A stretch of DNA of 64,000 nt from NCBI RefSeq assembly GCF_013410115.1, contig NZ_JACCCV010000001.1, positions 62,001-126,000 on the forward strand, read 5' to 3'. Below are positions 16,600 through 24,055 of this stretch, one piece after another. The position numbers and the translations under genes are program-made. This stretch comes from Tunturiibacter gelidiferens (lineage in GTDB: Bacteria > Acidobacteriota > Terriglobia > Terriglobales > Acidobacteriaceae). Below the pieces are notes generated by a model. That model was not told the DNA's origin, did no database searches, and was given only the letters and a program-made list of their open reading frames with translations. How positions within the stretch are numbered: position 1 is the first letter of the stretch; every line of letters starts with the position of its first letter.

Positions 16600-16689
16600 G
16601 AACAAATTCTACCCTCGGAATGCAAAAGATTTCAGCTTTCGCAAGAGTCGGTATCCGGCCTCGAATTACCAACGATTTATGTGATTTTC

Positions 16690-16718
16690 TTGACGAAGGG
16701 GCGTATTCTGGATATATC
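16690..16718 (+). promoter_or_regulatory. sigma-70-type promoter of rpsU
   Basis: TTGACG (16690-16695), a 17-bp spacer and TATATC (16713-16718). The start of transcription would be near 16725, about 25 bases before the rpsU start codon, leaving room for GGAGG. Confidence 0.65.
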
Positions 16719-16749
16719 CCGATTGGGAGTGTTTGGAGGTGTATTTTTG

Positions 16750-16947
16750 TTGGCAGAGGTTCGAGTACAAGAAGGCGAACCCCTTGAGAATGCCCTGCGG
16801 CGCTTTAAGCGCAAGGTGCAGACGGAAGACATCATCAAGGAAGTCAAGCGTCACTCTTTTTATCTGAAACCAGGTGAGAAGAAGCGTGTGAAAGAAGCGC
16901 TTGCACGCAAGCGCAATCGCAAGAAGGTCCGTAAGGAGCAGGATTAG
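16750..16947 (+). CDS. rpsU: 30S ribosomal protein S21
   Basis: 65 residues from a TTG start (16750) with GGAGG about 10 bases upstream. The sequence AEVRVQEGEPLENALRRFKR, then KVQTEDIIKEVKRHSFYLKP and the lysine/arginine-rich tail KRNRKKVRKEQD is typical S21, the small-subunit protein needed for start-site recognition. Upstream in-frame codons to 16576 overlap the promoter and are not S21-like. It is monocistronic. Confidence 0.95.
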   Translation: MAEVRVQEGEPLENALRRFKRKVQTEDIIKEVKRHSFYLKPGEKKRVKEALARKRNRKKVRKEQD

Positions 16948-17231
16948 TTAGCTCCCCAACCACGACGTGCCGTCTCTTCCTCTATCAGCGAGTTTGAAGA
17001 GACGGCCGCCTGAACCGCTAGAGATGGACTCCCGCCATTGACTAGCCCCGGCAGACAGAGCCTGATTACGGGTTCACATTGACCGGCAAATCTGAGCAAA
17101 TTCCACGAACTCGCAGTTTCGGGCCCCCTTCAAATCCAAAGTAATGGTCATCAGCAAAGGTAAGCCCCTTGCGGCGTTGCCACGATCGAGCCCTCGGGTG
17201 TTCTTCCTTTCCGTAGGACGGGAGAAGCGGC

Positions 17232-17645
17232 ATGGAATTTCTGGATCGGCTATTAACCTGTGCAGATTGCGGCGGCGAGTTCATCTTCACCGCCGGGGAA
17301 CAACTCTTTTTCTTCGACAAACAATTCAAGAACGACCCGAAGCGCTGTAAGCCATGCAAGTCCAAACGGTCCGGGGTGGGGCTTAAGGCTGGCGCGGGAC
17401 CGGCGGCGGCAGGCCTGTCAAGAACCGAGACTCGTACCGAGTGCTCCGAGTGCGGGGTGGAGACTACTGTGCCGTTCAAGCCGACACAGGGGCGGCCGGT
17501 GCTTTGCAGGCAGTGCTTCCAGAGCAAGCGTGCTCCTACGTCGGGGGCGCTGGTGACCGCGGCAGCGACAGCGGGAATGGTCGCTGGTGCTCCTGGAGAG
17601 CACGTTGCGGCCAGCGTAGAGTTGCTGGCGGCTTCGCGGGTCTGA
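17232..17645 (+). CDS. double zinc-ribbon protein (CxxC-x17-CxxC type)
   Basis: 137 residues. Domain 1 (about 1-42) is LLTCADCGGEFIFTAGEQ, then FFFDKQFKNDPKRCKPCK, the probable zinc-ribbon fold of the zf-trcl family. Domain 2 (about 68-98) is ECSECGVETTVPFKPTQGRP followed by LCRQCF, a CxxC-x17-CxxC ribbon. All eight cysteines are present. The tail is alanine-rich and unstructured. The protein should be cytoplasmic and bind two zinc ions; its role is unknown. A GGGAG ribosome site lies 8 bases before the ATG. Confidence 0.85.
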   Translation: MEFLDRLLTCADCGGEFIFTAGEQLFFFDKQFKNDPKRCKPCKSKRSGVGLKAGAGPAAAGLSRTETRTECSECGVETTVPFKPTQGRPVLCRQCFQSKRAPTSGALVTAAATAGMVAGAPGEHVAASVELLAASRV

Positions 17646-17696
17646 CTGTCTACCTCTCGACTATATCCCTCACAGTAGGATGTGAGTGAGGGACTT

Positions 17697-18605
17697 ATGG
17701 CCTTTGGGGACGGAAGCGGGCTGCACGATGCGGCCGCGGAGTTGGTTCGGGCGCGGACTAAGGTTGGGGACTTCGAGCTGACAGTTTGTACGGATGGGAC
17801 ATACAAGCTCGATGGCGGCGCTATGTTCGGCGTGGTGCCGAAGCCGTTGTGGGAGAAGCGGGCCGCGGCGGATGAGCAGAACCGTATTCTGCTGGGGCTG
17901 AATACGGTGGTGGTGCGAACCGGCAGGAATACGGTGGTGATCGAGACCGGAGTCGGCAACAAGCTGTCGGCGAAGATGCGGGAGATCCAGTGCAACCAGG
18001 AGCTTCTGCCCCAGTCGCTCGCTGCGGCGGGCGTGAAGGTTGAGGAGGTGGATGTTGTGGTGAACACTCACCTCCACTTTGATCACTGCGGTTGGAATAC
18101 CACGCTGCATCCGAATGGTTCGGTAGCTCCGACGTTCCCGAATGCGCGGTACTTTGCGCATCGTGGCGAGGTGGAACATGGTCGTCTGCAGCTGGATCGG
18201 GATCGGGTGAGTTATCTGTCGCCGAACTATGATCCGCTGGTTGAGTCGGGGCAGATGACGCTGCTCGACGATGCTGGAATCAGGGCGAATCCGGGGATCT
18301 GTCCGGGCGTTAGTGTGGAGGTTTTCCCTGGTCACACGGCGCAGTTGATGGCGGTTCATATCGAGTCGAAGGGTCAACATGCCTGCTATATTTCGGATTT
18401 AATTCCAACTAGTTCGCATCTGGATCCGACCTGGGTGATGGGGTACGACCTGGATCCGGTGGAGACGATTGCGCAGCGGAAGCGGTTTTATGCGCGGGCG
18501 ATTCCGGAGAGCTGGCTGGTGCTGTTTACGCACGATCACGAGACGCCGATGGGGCGAATTGGGTTGAATGAGAAGAACAAGCCTGTTTTGGTTGCGAGGA
18601 AGTAA
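17697..18605 (+). CDS. MBL-fold metallo-hydrolase
   Basis: 302 residues. The zinc-binding signature THLHFDHCG lies near residue 125, with later ligands in PGHTAQLMAVHI and ISDLIPTSSHL. The overall pattern (LGLNTVVVRTGRNTVVIETG, then NKLSAKM) matches the lactonase-like/MBL hydrolase group with a 300-residue cytoplasmic protein. Substrate unknown. I start at ATG 17697, which has GAGGG just upstream; a GTG at 17682 with a poorly placed AGGA is the alternative. Confidence 0.85.
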   Translation: MAFGDGSGLHDAAAELVRARTKVGDFELTVCTDGTYKLDGGAMFGVVPKPLWEKRAAADEQNRILLGLNTVVVRTGRNTVVIETGVGNKLSAKMREIQCNQELLPQSLAAAGVKVEEVDVVVNTHLHFDHCGWNTTLHPNGSVAPTFPNARYFAHRGEVEHGRLQLDRDRVSYLSPNYDPLVESGQMTLLDDAGIRANPGICPGVSVEVFPGHTAQLMAVHIESKGQHACYISDLIPTSSHLDPTWVMGYDLDPVETIAQRKRFYARAIPESWLVLFTHDHETPMGRIGLNEKNKPVLVARK

Positions 18606-18626
18606 GGTCGGACGACAGTCCGAGAC

Positions 18627-18652
18627 TAGAAAACCCTGCCGAGGCAGGGTTT
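18627..18652 (-). terminator. terminator of rplU-rpmA operon
   Basis: AAACCCTGC / GCAGGGTTT form a perfect 9-bp stem with a 4-base loop. Read on the minus strand it is followed by TTTTCT, fitting termination after rpmA (stop 18715). It may also serve the plus-strand MBL gene (stop 18605). Confidence 0.75.
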
Positions 18653-18714
18653 CCAATCCAAAATCGCGGTGACTTTATGGTGACTTTTGGCCAGTTGTTG
18701 GTGACTGCTGGCGA

Positions 18715-18990
18715 CTAGACAGGAACGGAAGTAAGCTCGGCTGGATCGACGTTGACGAAGCGGCCGTGCTGGCCCTTGTCCTGGAACCGGACGATGCCGT
18801 CGACTTTGGCGAAGAGAGTGTCATCTTTGCCGCGACCGACGTTGGCGCCGGGCTTGAGCGGGGTGCCACGCTGACGGACGATGATGCCGCCGCCGAGGAT
18901 CGTCTGACCACCGAATACTTTGACTCCGAGCCGCTGGGCGTTTGAGTCGCGGCCGTTTTTGGAAGAACCTAAACCTTTTTTATGTGCCAT
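18715..18990 (-). CDS. rpmA: 50S ribosomal protein L27
   Basis: 91 residues. [20 protein letters not shown] followed by [20 protein letters not shown] is the L27 signature near the peptidyl-transferase centre. The N-terminus lacks the Firmicutes-type cleaved extension. It lies 94 bp downstream of rplU on the minus strand in the universal L21-L27 order. Confidence 0.97.
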   Translation of the reverse strand: MAHKKGLGSSKNGRDSNAQRLGVKVFGGQTILGGGIIVRQRGTPLKPGANVGRGKDDTLFAKVDGIVRFQDKGQHGRFVNVDPAELTSVPV

Positions 18991-19084
18991 TCGATTGCCT
19001 CTTTCGCGCTGCCCTCTGGGCTTTTGCGCTCACTGAATCTGGAAACGGAAGTAAAACAAAACTTTTCGCAGAGAAGCTGTTTCT

Positions 19085-19411
19085 TTATGCTTCCTTGAAG
19101 CTCTTGCCGTTGACGAGGATCTCGTTGATCTTGACCTCGACGAAGTTCTGGCGGTGGCCCTGCATCTTCTTGTACTGCTTCTTGCGCTTGAGCTTGAAGA
19201 CGAGGATCTTTTCGCCGCGGCCTTCGCCGACGACGGATGCGAGAACCTTGGCGCCGGTGAGGTCGGACTCGAACTTGCCTGCTTCACCGCTGACGGCGAG
19301 GACGTCTGAGAACTCGATGTTGCCGTTCTCGTGGGCGGTGGTTTCAATCTTCAACTTCTCGCCAGGGGAGACCAGATACTGTTTGCCGCCGGTGCGGATG
19401 ACTGCGTACAT
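19085..19411 (-). CDS. rplU: 50S ribosomal protein L21
   Basis: 108 residues from ATG 19411 (MYAVIRTGGKQYLVSPGEK). The conserved end KLKRKKQYKKMQGHRQNF with VEVKINEI matches L21. The frame is open upstream to 19510 but without L21 resemblance. It is first in the rplU-rpmA operon; the promoter should lie in 19412-19600, where CTGCAACCC / GGGTTGCAG (19561-19595) forms a 9-bp hairpin that could be part of an autoregulatory leader. Confidence 0.96.
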   Translation of the reverse strand: MYAVIRTGGKQYLVSPGEKLKIETTAHENGNIEFSDVLAVSGEAGKFESDLTGAKVLASVVGEGRGEKILVFKLKRKKQYKKMQGHRQNFVEVKINEILVNGKSFKEA

Positions 19412-19668
19412 GACTAGAACCTCAAGCGATCGCGTGCTGACCGCTTTCTTCAAAGTAGATTGTGCTGCATGGGGCGCATACAGGAGCACTGCAGTAAGCC
19501 AACCGGTCAAGCCATCGCAGTCTGAGTTTCCAATGACCGCCGGGCCTAAGCCTGTCGTCCCTGCAACCCTTGAGATGAAGACACAGGGGTTGCAGCGCCA
19601 AACTTAATGAGTGTATCGCGTTCCGCGAGGGGGGTCAACGTTGTTTGGTGGTGAAAGTCTGCTGGTGC

Positions 19669-19931
19669 GGGGTGCCGCCCCCCGGGGGGGACCCCAAACT
19701 AAGTCGCTTCGTTTCAATAATATCCTAAAATCGGTCCTTCCAAAATATTGCATTCAAAGGGGTTAGAGGCAAATACGTCATATCAAACGGGTTAGCGTTT
19801 CTGTTGGATGGGATAGAGTCTGTACGACACTTTTTCATCTATACCTTTCCATTTTACCTTGTGGAATGAAACTAATACGCCACGCGAAAAGCCGCGGCTG
19901 GAGCGGGTTTTGTTGTGTTTGGGGCTTGACA
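19669..19931 (+). repeat. composite repeat C, copy 1
   Basis: Parts in order: a GC palindrome GGGGTGCCGCCCCCCGGG (about 19669-19696), about 165 bp of AT-rich sequence, TGGAATGAAACTAA (19862-19875), then GTTTGGGGCTTGACA (19917-19931). The same parts in the same order, with the first interval near 176 bp, occur at 40274-40564. Confidence 0.6.
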
Positions 19932-20032
19932 AGAGTTTGGGACGCGTGAGGAAAGGGGTTTCTCCACTGCGCGGCTCACGGTGTTGCTGTGAGCCGGTCG
20001 CAAGAACTTTTGTCGAACGGCAAAAATGAAGG

Positions 20033-20079
20033 GCAACAGCAGATTCCTCCGCTGCGCTGCGGAATGACAACAAAAAGGC
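20033..20079 (+). repeat. repeat B, copy 1
   Basis: GCAACAGCAGATTCCTCCGC followed by TGCGCTGCGGAATGACAACA and AAAAGGC. The core CCGC-TGCGC-TGCGG is palindromic. It is identical to 27561-27608 except for one fewer A in the A-run. Confidence 0.9.
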
Positions 20080-20200
20080 AACGGCAAAGACAAGCACAAA
20101 TACAAATGCGAATACGGGGATCCTTCGGCTGCGTTGCTCACAAGATGCCGTGAGCAACTTCCCTCAGGATGACGTGGCTTTGATTGTTGAGAGAAAGAAG

Positions 20201-20327
20201 GCAACCTCAACGGCAACAGCAACAGCAACGGCAACAGCAACGGCAACAGCGGCCTCAGCAACGGCGACGGCAGCCTCAACAGCAACGGCAACAACAACTG
20301 CAACAGCGACTGCAGCGACAACGGCGA
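20201..20327 (+). repeat. degenerate GGCAAC/AGCAAC tandem array
   Basis: A run of 6-base units (GGCAAC, AGCAAC, AACAAC and single-base variants) over about 125 bp. The same unit occurs as a perfect 7-copy array at 32888-32929, in both cases downstream of repeat B. Confidence 0.75.
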
Positions 20328-20403
20328 TTGACGGTTGCGGTGGCAGTGGCAATGGCGTAATTGACTCGCTGGTGGAAGGGGCGGTGCAGTAATCTCGGGA
20401 GGT

Positions 20404-21174
20404 ATGAAGGTTGCGATTGTTACGGGGGCGGCGCAGGGGATTGGGCGTAGGGCGGCGGAGGTTTTGGCTGCGGCGGGGTATGGGTTGTTGCTGATGGATC
20501 TGCGGGCTTGTACGGCTACGGTGGAGGCGGTGAAGAAGGCTGGGGCCGAGGTCGAAGAGGTGTTGGGGGATATCTCGGATGAGGCAGTGGTGAAGCGGGC
20601 GGTGGAGGTGGTGCGTTCGCGGTGGGGTCGCGTGGATGTGCTGGTGAATAATGCGGGCATCAGCTTTATTGCTCCGGCGGAGACGGTGGAGGGGAGGGCG
20701 TTTCTGCGGGTGCTGGAGGTGAATCTGCTGGCTCCGTTTTTGCTGGCGAAGGCGTTCGGCGCGATGATGCTGGAGCAGAGGAGCGGGAGCATCGTGAACG
20801 TGGCTTCGATTGCGGGGCTGGTGGGGATTGGCGATCGTTCGGCGTATAACGCCTCGAAGCATGGGTTGATCGGGTTGACGAGGACGCTGGCGGCGGAGTG
20901 GGGTGGGCGCGGTGTGAGGTGCAATGCGGTGTGTCCTGGATGGGTGAAGACGGAGATGGATGTGGCGGACCAGGCGGGTGGTGGTTACAACGATGCGGAT
21001 ATCGAGGGCGTGAATCCGATGGGGCGGTTTGCTGCGCCGGAGGATATTGCGCAGGCGATCTTGTTTCTGGCGGAGCCGGAGCGGAGTGGTTTTGTGAATG
21101 GGCAGGCACTGGCGGTGGATGGCGGGTGGACGGTGGATGGAAGTTGGCAGAGCTTGAGGATGCGGAAGCGATAA
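20404..21174 (+). CDS. SDR family oxidoreductase
   Basis: 256 residues of the classical short-chain dehydrogenase type. TGAAQGIG near residues 7-14 binds the dinucleotide, NNAG and SIAGLVG follow, and the catalytic pair is Y148-x3-K152 (YNASK). PGWVKTEM and the end FVNGQALAVDGGW are typical. Asp after the second strand (LLMDLRA) favours NAD over NADP. Substrate unknown. The start has GGGAGG 3 bases upstream. It converges with the WYL regulator. Confidence 0.9.
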   Translation: MKVAIVTGAAQGIGRRAAEVLAAAGYGLLLMDLRACTATVEAVKKAGAEVEEVLGDISDEAVVKRAVEVVRSRWGRVDVLVNNAGISFIAPAETVEGRAFLRVLEVNLLAPFLLAKAFGAMMLEQRSGSIVNVASIAGLVGIGDRSAYNASKHGLIGLTRTLAAEWGGRGVRCNAVCPGWVKTEMDVADQAGGGYNDADIEGVNPMGRFAAPEDIAQAILFLAEPERSGFVNGQALAVDGGWTVDGSWQSLRMRKR

Positions 21175-21208
21175 CGTCGCTTTTTATGAGAACGAGTTGA
21201 ACCGCGAA

Positions 21209-21265
21209 ATCGTGTCTGACTGGAGTTGATTCGACTTTGCATTCGAAGTCGTTACGAGACACGAT
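21209..21265. terminator. inverted repeat between converging genes
   Basis: ATCGTGTCT (21209-21217) pairs perfectly with AGACACGAT (21257-21265), and CGACTT / AAGTCG forms an inner stem. It spans the end of the WYL gene. No clear T-run, so termination is inferred from position. Confidence 0.45.
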
Positions 21266-22208
21266 GCATGCGGCGGATTTCGGCTTTGATGTCTTTGCGG
21301 AGGTCGGGTGGCGCAATGGCGGCTGCCCGAGAGCCCAGGCCCAGGACGACGAAGCGGGCTTGCCGGTAGCTTTCGAACTCCACGTGGAAGAGACGCCAGC
21401 CCTTGTGCAGGGTTCGTGCTGCGCGATGGTTGAGCGCAGGAACCATGGGACACCAACGTTCGATGGATGCGACGGCTTCGTCCGAGAGCGCAAGGATGGT
21501 GGAGATGGTCTGGTGGCGGTCTTTGAGTGCTGCGGTACTTTGCTTCCAGTAGGCGGCGAGATCGAAGTTGGACGGCCGGGTAGATGAGAGAGCCAGGACG
21601 ACAACTTCGTGCATGCGAGAGATCCGGTAGGTGCGGGTGCCTGCCTGGGATTGCGCGATGAGATACCAGACGGTTTGTTTGCAGACGAGGCCAAGAGGAT
21701 CGACGGTGCGGGTGCTGATGTCGCCGTCGGCGCGGGTGTAGAGAAAGGTGAGCTTGCAGTCGCGGGCGAGGGCGTCCTGCACGATGGGGAGCATAGAGAG
21801 GTCTTCGGGGGAGGGTCTCCAGCCGGTGGGGTCGATGTGAAGTCGGGCCTGAATGGAGTGGGCCTGAAGGCGCATGGCGGTTGGCATGGAGGCCATGAGC
21901 TTGTCGAAGGCGCGCTGGGCGGCGGCGGTGAGTTTGCGGTCGCCGAGAGCGCTGGGCTGGGCCATGAGGAGGGCCTGGAGTTCGGCGTCGTCGAGGCCGG
22001 GGACTTTGGTGCGCCAGCCTCTTTGCAGCTCCCAGCCGCCGGTTGCGCCGCGATGGGCGATGAGGGGAATGCCCGCTGTACATAAAGCTTCCATATCGCG
22101 ATGGGCGGTGCGCTGCGAGATCTCGAGGCGCTCGGCTACCTCGCGGGTGGAGAGACGGCCGTGAGCTTGAAGCAGCATGAGGGTGGAGAGGAGGCGGTCG
22201 GACTTCAT
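21252..22208 (-). CDS. HTH-WYL transcriptional regulator (YafY type)
   Basis: 318 residues. Residues about 1-60 form a winged helix-turn-helix (RLSTREVAERLEISQRTAHR, then DMEALCTAGIPL). The central/C-terminal part carries the WYL domain with VWYLIAQSQAG and RTYRISRM, thought to bind a ligand or nucleic-acid signal. It is divergent from a DinB gene with 116 bp between them, and that gap contains a perfect operator-like palindrome at 22250-22270. YafY-type regulators commonly control such divergent neighbours, so autoregulation plus control of the DinB gene is the natural inference. Confidence 0.9.
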   Translation of the reverse strand: MKSDRLLSTLMLLQAHGRLSTREVAERLEISQRTAHRDMEALCTAGIPLIAHRGATGGWELQRGWRTKVPGLDDAELQALLMAQPSALGDRKLTAAAQRAFDKLMASMPTAMRLQAHSIQARLHIDPTGWRPSPEDLSMLPIVQDALARDCKLTFLYTRADGDISTRTVDPLGLVCKQTVWYLIAQSQAGTRTYRISRMHEVVVLALSSTRPSNFDLAAYWKQSTAALKDRHQTISTILALSDEAVASIERWCPMVPALNHRAARTLHKGWRLFHVEFESYRQARFVVLGLGSRAAAIAPPDLRKDIKAEIRRMHRVS

Positions 22209-22249
22209 TGGATTGGCTGCCCTCGCTTCCCAACAGAGTTATTTCTTTA

Positions 22250-22270
22250 ATATGACAGCAGATGTCATAT
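22250..22270. promoter_or_regulatory. operator-like palindrome between WYL and DinB genes
   Basis: ATATGACA (22250-22257) and TGTCATAT (22263-22270) are perfect inverted 8-mers separated by 5 bases. It lies 42 bp before the regulator start and 55 bp before the DinB start, a good place for an autoregulatory operator. Confidence 0.7.
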
Positions 22271-22324
22271 ATGGGCGACTAACTTTCGAAGTGAGAGCCC
22301 GAGGCTTTCTGAGGAGGAAGTGCG

Positions 22325-22828
22325 ATGGAGTTCAAGAGATATTTTCTGGAGCAGTTGGAGTGCGAAGCGGAGGCGTCACGGAAGGCGATTGAGAGGGTGC
22401 CTGAGGGGCAGAATTCCTGGAAGCCGCATGAGAAGTCGATGGAGTTGGGGAAGCTGGCGGCGCTAGTGGCGACGATGCCTGGCTGGGTGGCGTTAATGAT
22501 CGATCACGACGAACTGGATTTAAATGGGAATGGAAAGAGTTTTCAGACGAAGGCGGTGGAGACGCGGGCGGAGTTGCTTTTGCTGCTTGAGGATGGGCTA
22601 AAGGCTTCGCGGAAGGCGCTGGAGAATACGACGGAAGACCATTTGATGAAGACGTGGCGGCTGAAGATGGATTCGCAGGTGCTATCGGAGGGGCCGAGAT
22701 ACGTCACGATTTCGAATGGCGCGCTGAGTCATCTGGCACATCATCGTGGGCAGCTTACGGTTTATCTGAGGCTGAACGATGCGAAGGTGCCGGCGATCTA
22801 TGGGCCTAGCGCGGATGAGTTTCACTAG
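22325..22828 (+). CDS. DinB family protein
   Basis: 167 residues, four-helix DinB/YfiT-like fold. FLEQLECEAEASRKAIERVP at the N-terminus, an internal LAALVATMPGWV and the C-terminal HLAHHRGQLTVYLRL are family landmarks; the two His in HLAHHRGQ belong to the usual His-rich metal site. Some relatives are metal-dependent thiol-transferases; others are of unknown function. An AGGAGG ribosome site is present. It is divergent from the WYL regulator and probably controlled by it. A second DinB paralogue is at 31206-31700. Confidence 0.88.
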   Translation: MEFKRYFLEQLECEAEASRKAIERVPEGQNSWKPHEKSMELGKLAALVATMPGWVALMIDHDELDLNGNGKSFQTKAVETRAELLLLLEDGLKASRKALENTTEDHLMKTWRLKMDSQVLSEGPRYVTISNGALSHLAHHRGQLTVYLRLNDAKVPAIYGPSADEFH

Positions 22829-22836
22829 ACTACGGG

Positions 22837-22868
22837 AGCAGATAGCGGGGTGATTCCTGCTATCTGCT
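22837..22868. terminator. hairpin between converging genes
   Basis: AGCAGATAGC (22837-22846) pairs with GCTATCTGCT (22859-22868), ten perfect base pairs, placed between the DinB stop and the stop of the minus-strand gene at 22870. No T-run on either side. Confidence 0.55.
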
Positions 22869-22869
22869 G

Positions 22870-23364
22870 TCAGGCGGCGAGGGCGAGGGTGTGGGTGTGG
22901 AGGTCTGCCAGCCAGCGGGCGAGGTCGAGCTTGCGCGTGGTGAGGTCGCGGGTGGCGATGAGGCTGAGGATGGCGTCCTGCAGCTCGGCGGGTAGCTCGG
23001 TGAAGGAGTAGCCGGTGCGAGTGCGGGTGATGGTTTCGATCTCGTCGAGGCCGAGGCGGTAGTCGAAGGTGATGGGGGGCGCGGGCGCGTCGGGTTCGGC
23101 CTCGCTGGCGCTGGTGGCGAGGGTTGCGTCGAGTCGGGAGGCGGCGTAGCGCGAGCCCGGATAGGAGAGGAGCAGGGTGATGGCTTGCAGGGTTGCGAAC
23201 TGATTGGGGTTGAGGTTTTGGGGGATGTAAAGGGTGCCGCTGTCGATGAGGCGTTTCAACCAGACGGTTGGCAAAGGGTCAGTTGTTCGGTGCAAAGGAG
23301 TTGCAGTCAGCTGGTCGGCGTTGATGGCCACGATACGACTCTCCTGTTGTTTCGGGCACTGCAT
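22870..23364 (-). CDS. possible gluconate 2-dehydrogenase subunit 3-like protein
   Basis: 164 residues from ATG 23364 (MQCPKQQESRIVAINADQ); GAGGG lies about 10 bases upstream. The pattern LQAITLLLSYPGSRYAASRL, then FDYRLGLDEIETI, GYSFTELPAELQDAILSLI resembles the subunit-3 family of membrane gluconate dehydrogenases. However, there is no Tat signal, and no GMC oxidoreductase or cytochrome partner nearby, so it would be an orphan. The open frame continues upstream to 23745 only through the dut promoter and gene in antisense. If the family guess is wrong, it is simply a small helical protein of unknown function. Confidence 0.5.
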   Translation of the reverse strand: MQCPKQQESRIVAINADQLTATPLHRTTDPLPTVWLKRLIDSGTLYIPQNLNPNQFATLQAITLLLSYPGSRYAASRLDATLATSASEAEPDAPAPPITFDYRLGLDEIETITRTRTGYSFTELPAELQDAILSLIATRDLTTRKLDLARWLADLHTHTLALAA

Positions 23365-23547
23365 ATCAAGACGTCCCTCGCTTCTGATTGGACGCTGGGA
23401 GACGGAGGAAAAGCCGAAAAATGAGCACGTGGTTCTCCCCCAAAGGTGGGATACCGGAATGTTGGATGCTATGGGGGATGTGGATAACGAGGTAGTAACT
23501 CCGGTTCGGGTGAGAATAGAGTTTCGTCGGATTTTTTTGGAGGATGG

Positions 23548-24000
23548 ATGGCATTGGAGTTGGGAGATGTGGTGCGGATTCGGGTGGTGAAGTTGCGGCC
23601 GGAGGCTCAGATGCCGAGGTACGCGCATACGGGAGAGTTTGGGGACCTGGCGGCGGATCTTTATGCGGTGGATGGGGCGACGCTGGAGGCGGGAGCGACG
23701 ATGCCAGTGGCCACGGGAGTGGCGATGGAGTTTCCTTCGACGCATGGGGCGCTGGTGGAAGATCGGTCGGGGCTTGCGGTGCGCGGGGTGACGACGCTGG
23801 CAGGGGTGATCGACCCGGGGTATCGAGGGGAGATCAAGGTAGTGATGACGAATTTGAGCGCGGCGGCGGTGGAGATCACGGCCGGGGATCGCATTGCGCA
23901 GTTGCGGATTGTGCGGCGGATTGAGGCGGCGTTTGAAGAGGTGAGTGAGTTGGTGGAGGCTCCGCGGGGCGCGAAGGGGTTTGGGAGTACGGGGAGCTAG
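23548..24000 (+). CDS. dut: dUTP diphosphatase
   Basis: 150 residues, trimeric dUTPase. All five motifs are visible: DLAADLYA, EDRSGLAVRGV, GVIDPGYRGEIKVVMTN, GDRIAQLRI and the C-terminal arm RGAKGFGSTG. It hydrolyses dUTP to dUMP, keeping uracil out of DNA and feeding thymidylate synthesis. A GGAGG site precedes the ATG with short spacing. Divergent from the minus-strand gene ending at 22870. Confidence 0.95.
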   Translation: MALELGDVVRIRVVKLRPEAQMPRYAHTGEFGDLAADLYAVDGATLEAGATMPVATGVAMEFPSTHGALVEDRSGLAVRGVTTLAGVIDPGYRGEIKVVMTNLSAAAVEITAGDRIAQLRIVRRIEAAFEEVSELVEAPRGAKGFGSTGS

Positions 24001-24055
24001 GCTTGCGGTTGCGGCGTATGCTTCGGCGTGTGGTTTGTGAGTCGCGGGAGGGGTT

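Larger units (their letters stand above)
19412..20403. other. 1-kb gene-free region packed with palindromic repeats
   Basis: No coding sequence is supported. From left to right it holds the rplU leader with a hairpin at 19561-19595, composite repeat C (19669-19931), a CGGCTCAC / GTGAGCCG hairpin near 19973-19997, repeat B (20033-20079), a hairpin GTTGCTCAC / GTGAGCAAC near 20134-20159 flanked by GGATCCTTCGGCTGCG and CTCAGGATGAC, and a GCAAC-rich tandem array (20201-20327). Apparent ORFs here are translated repeats. Confidence 0.7.

Noticed and set aside
20201..20327. CRISPR-like array
   Set aside because: Units are 6 bases without spacers; it is a microsatellite.
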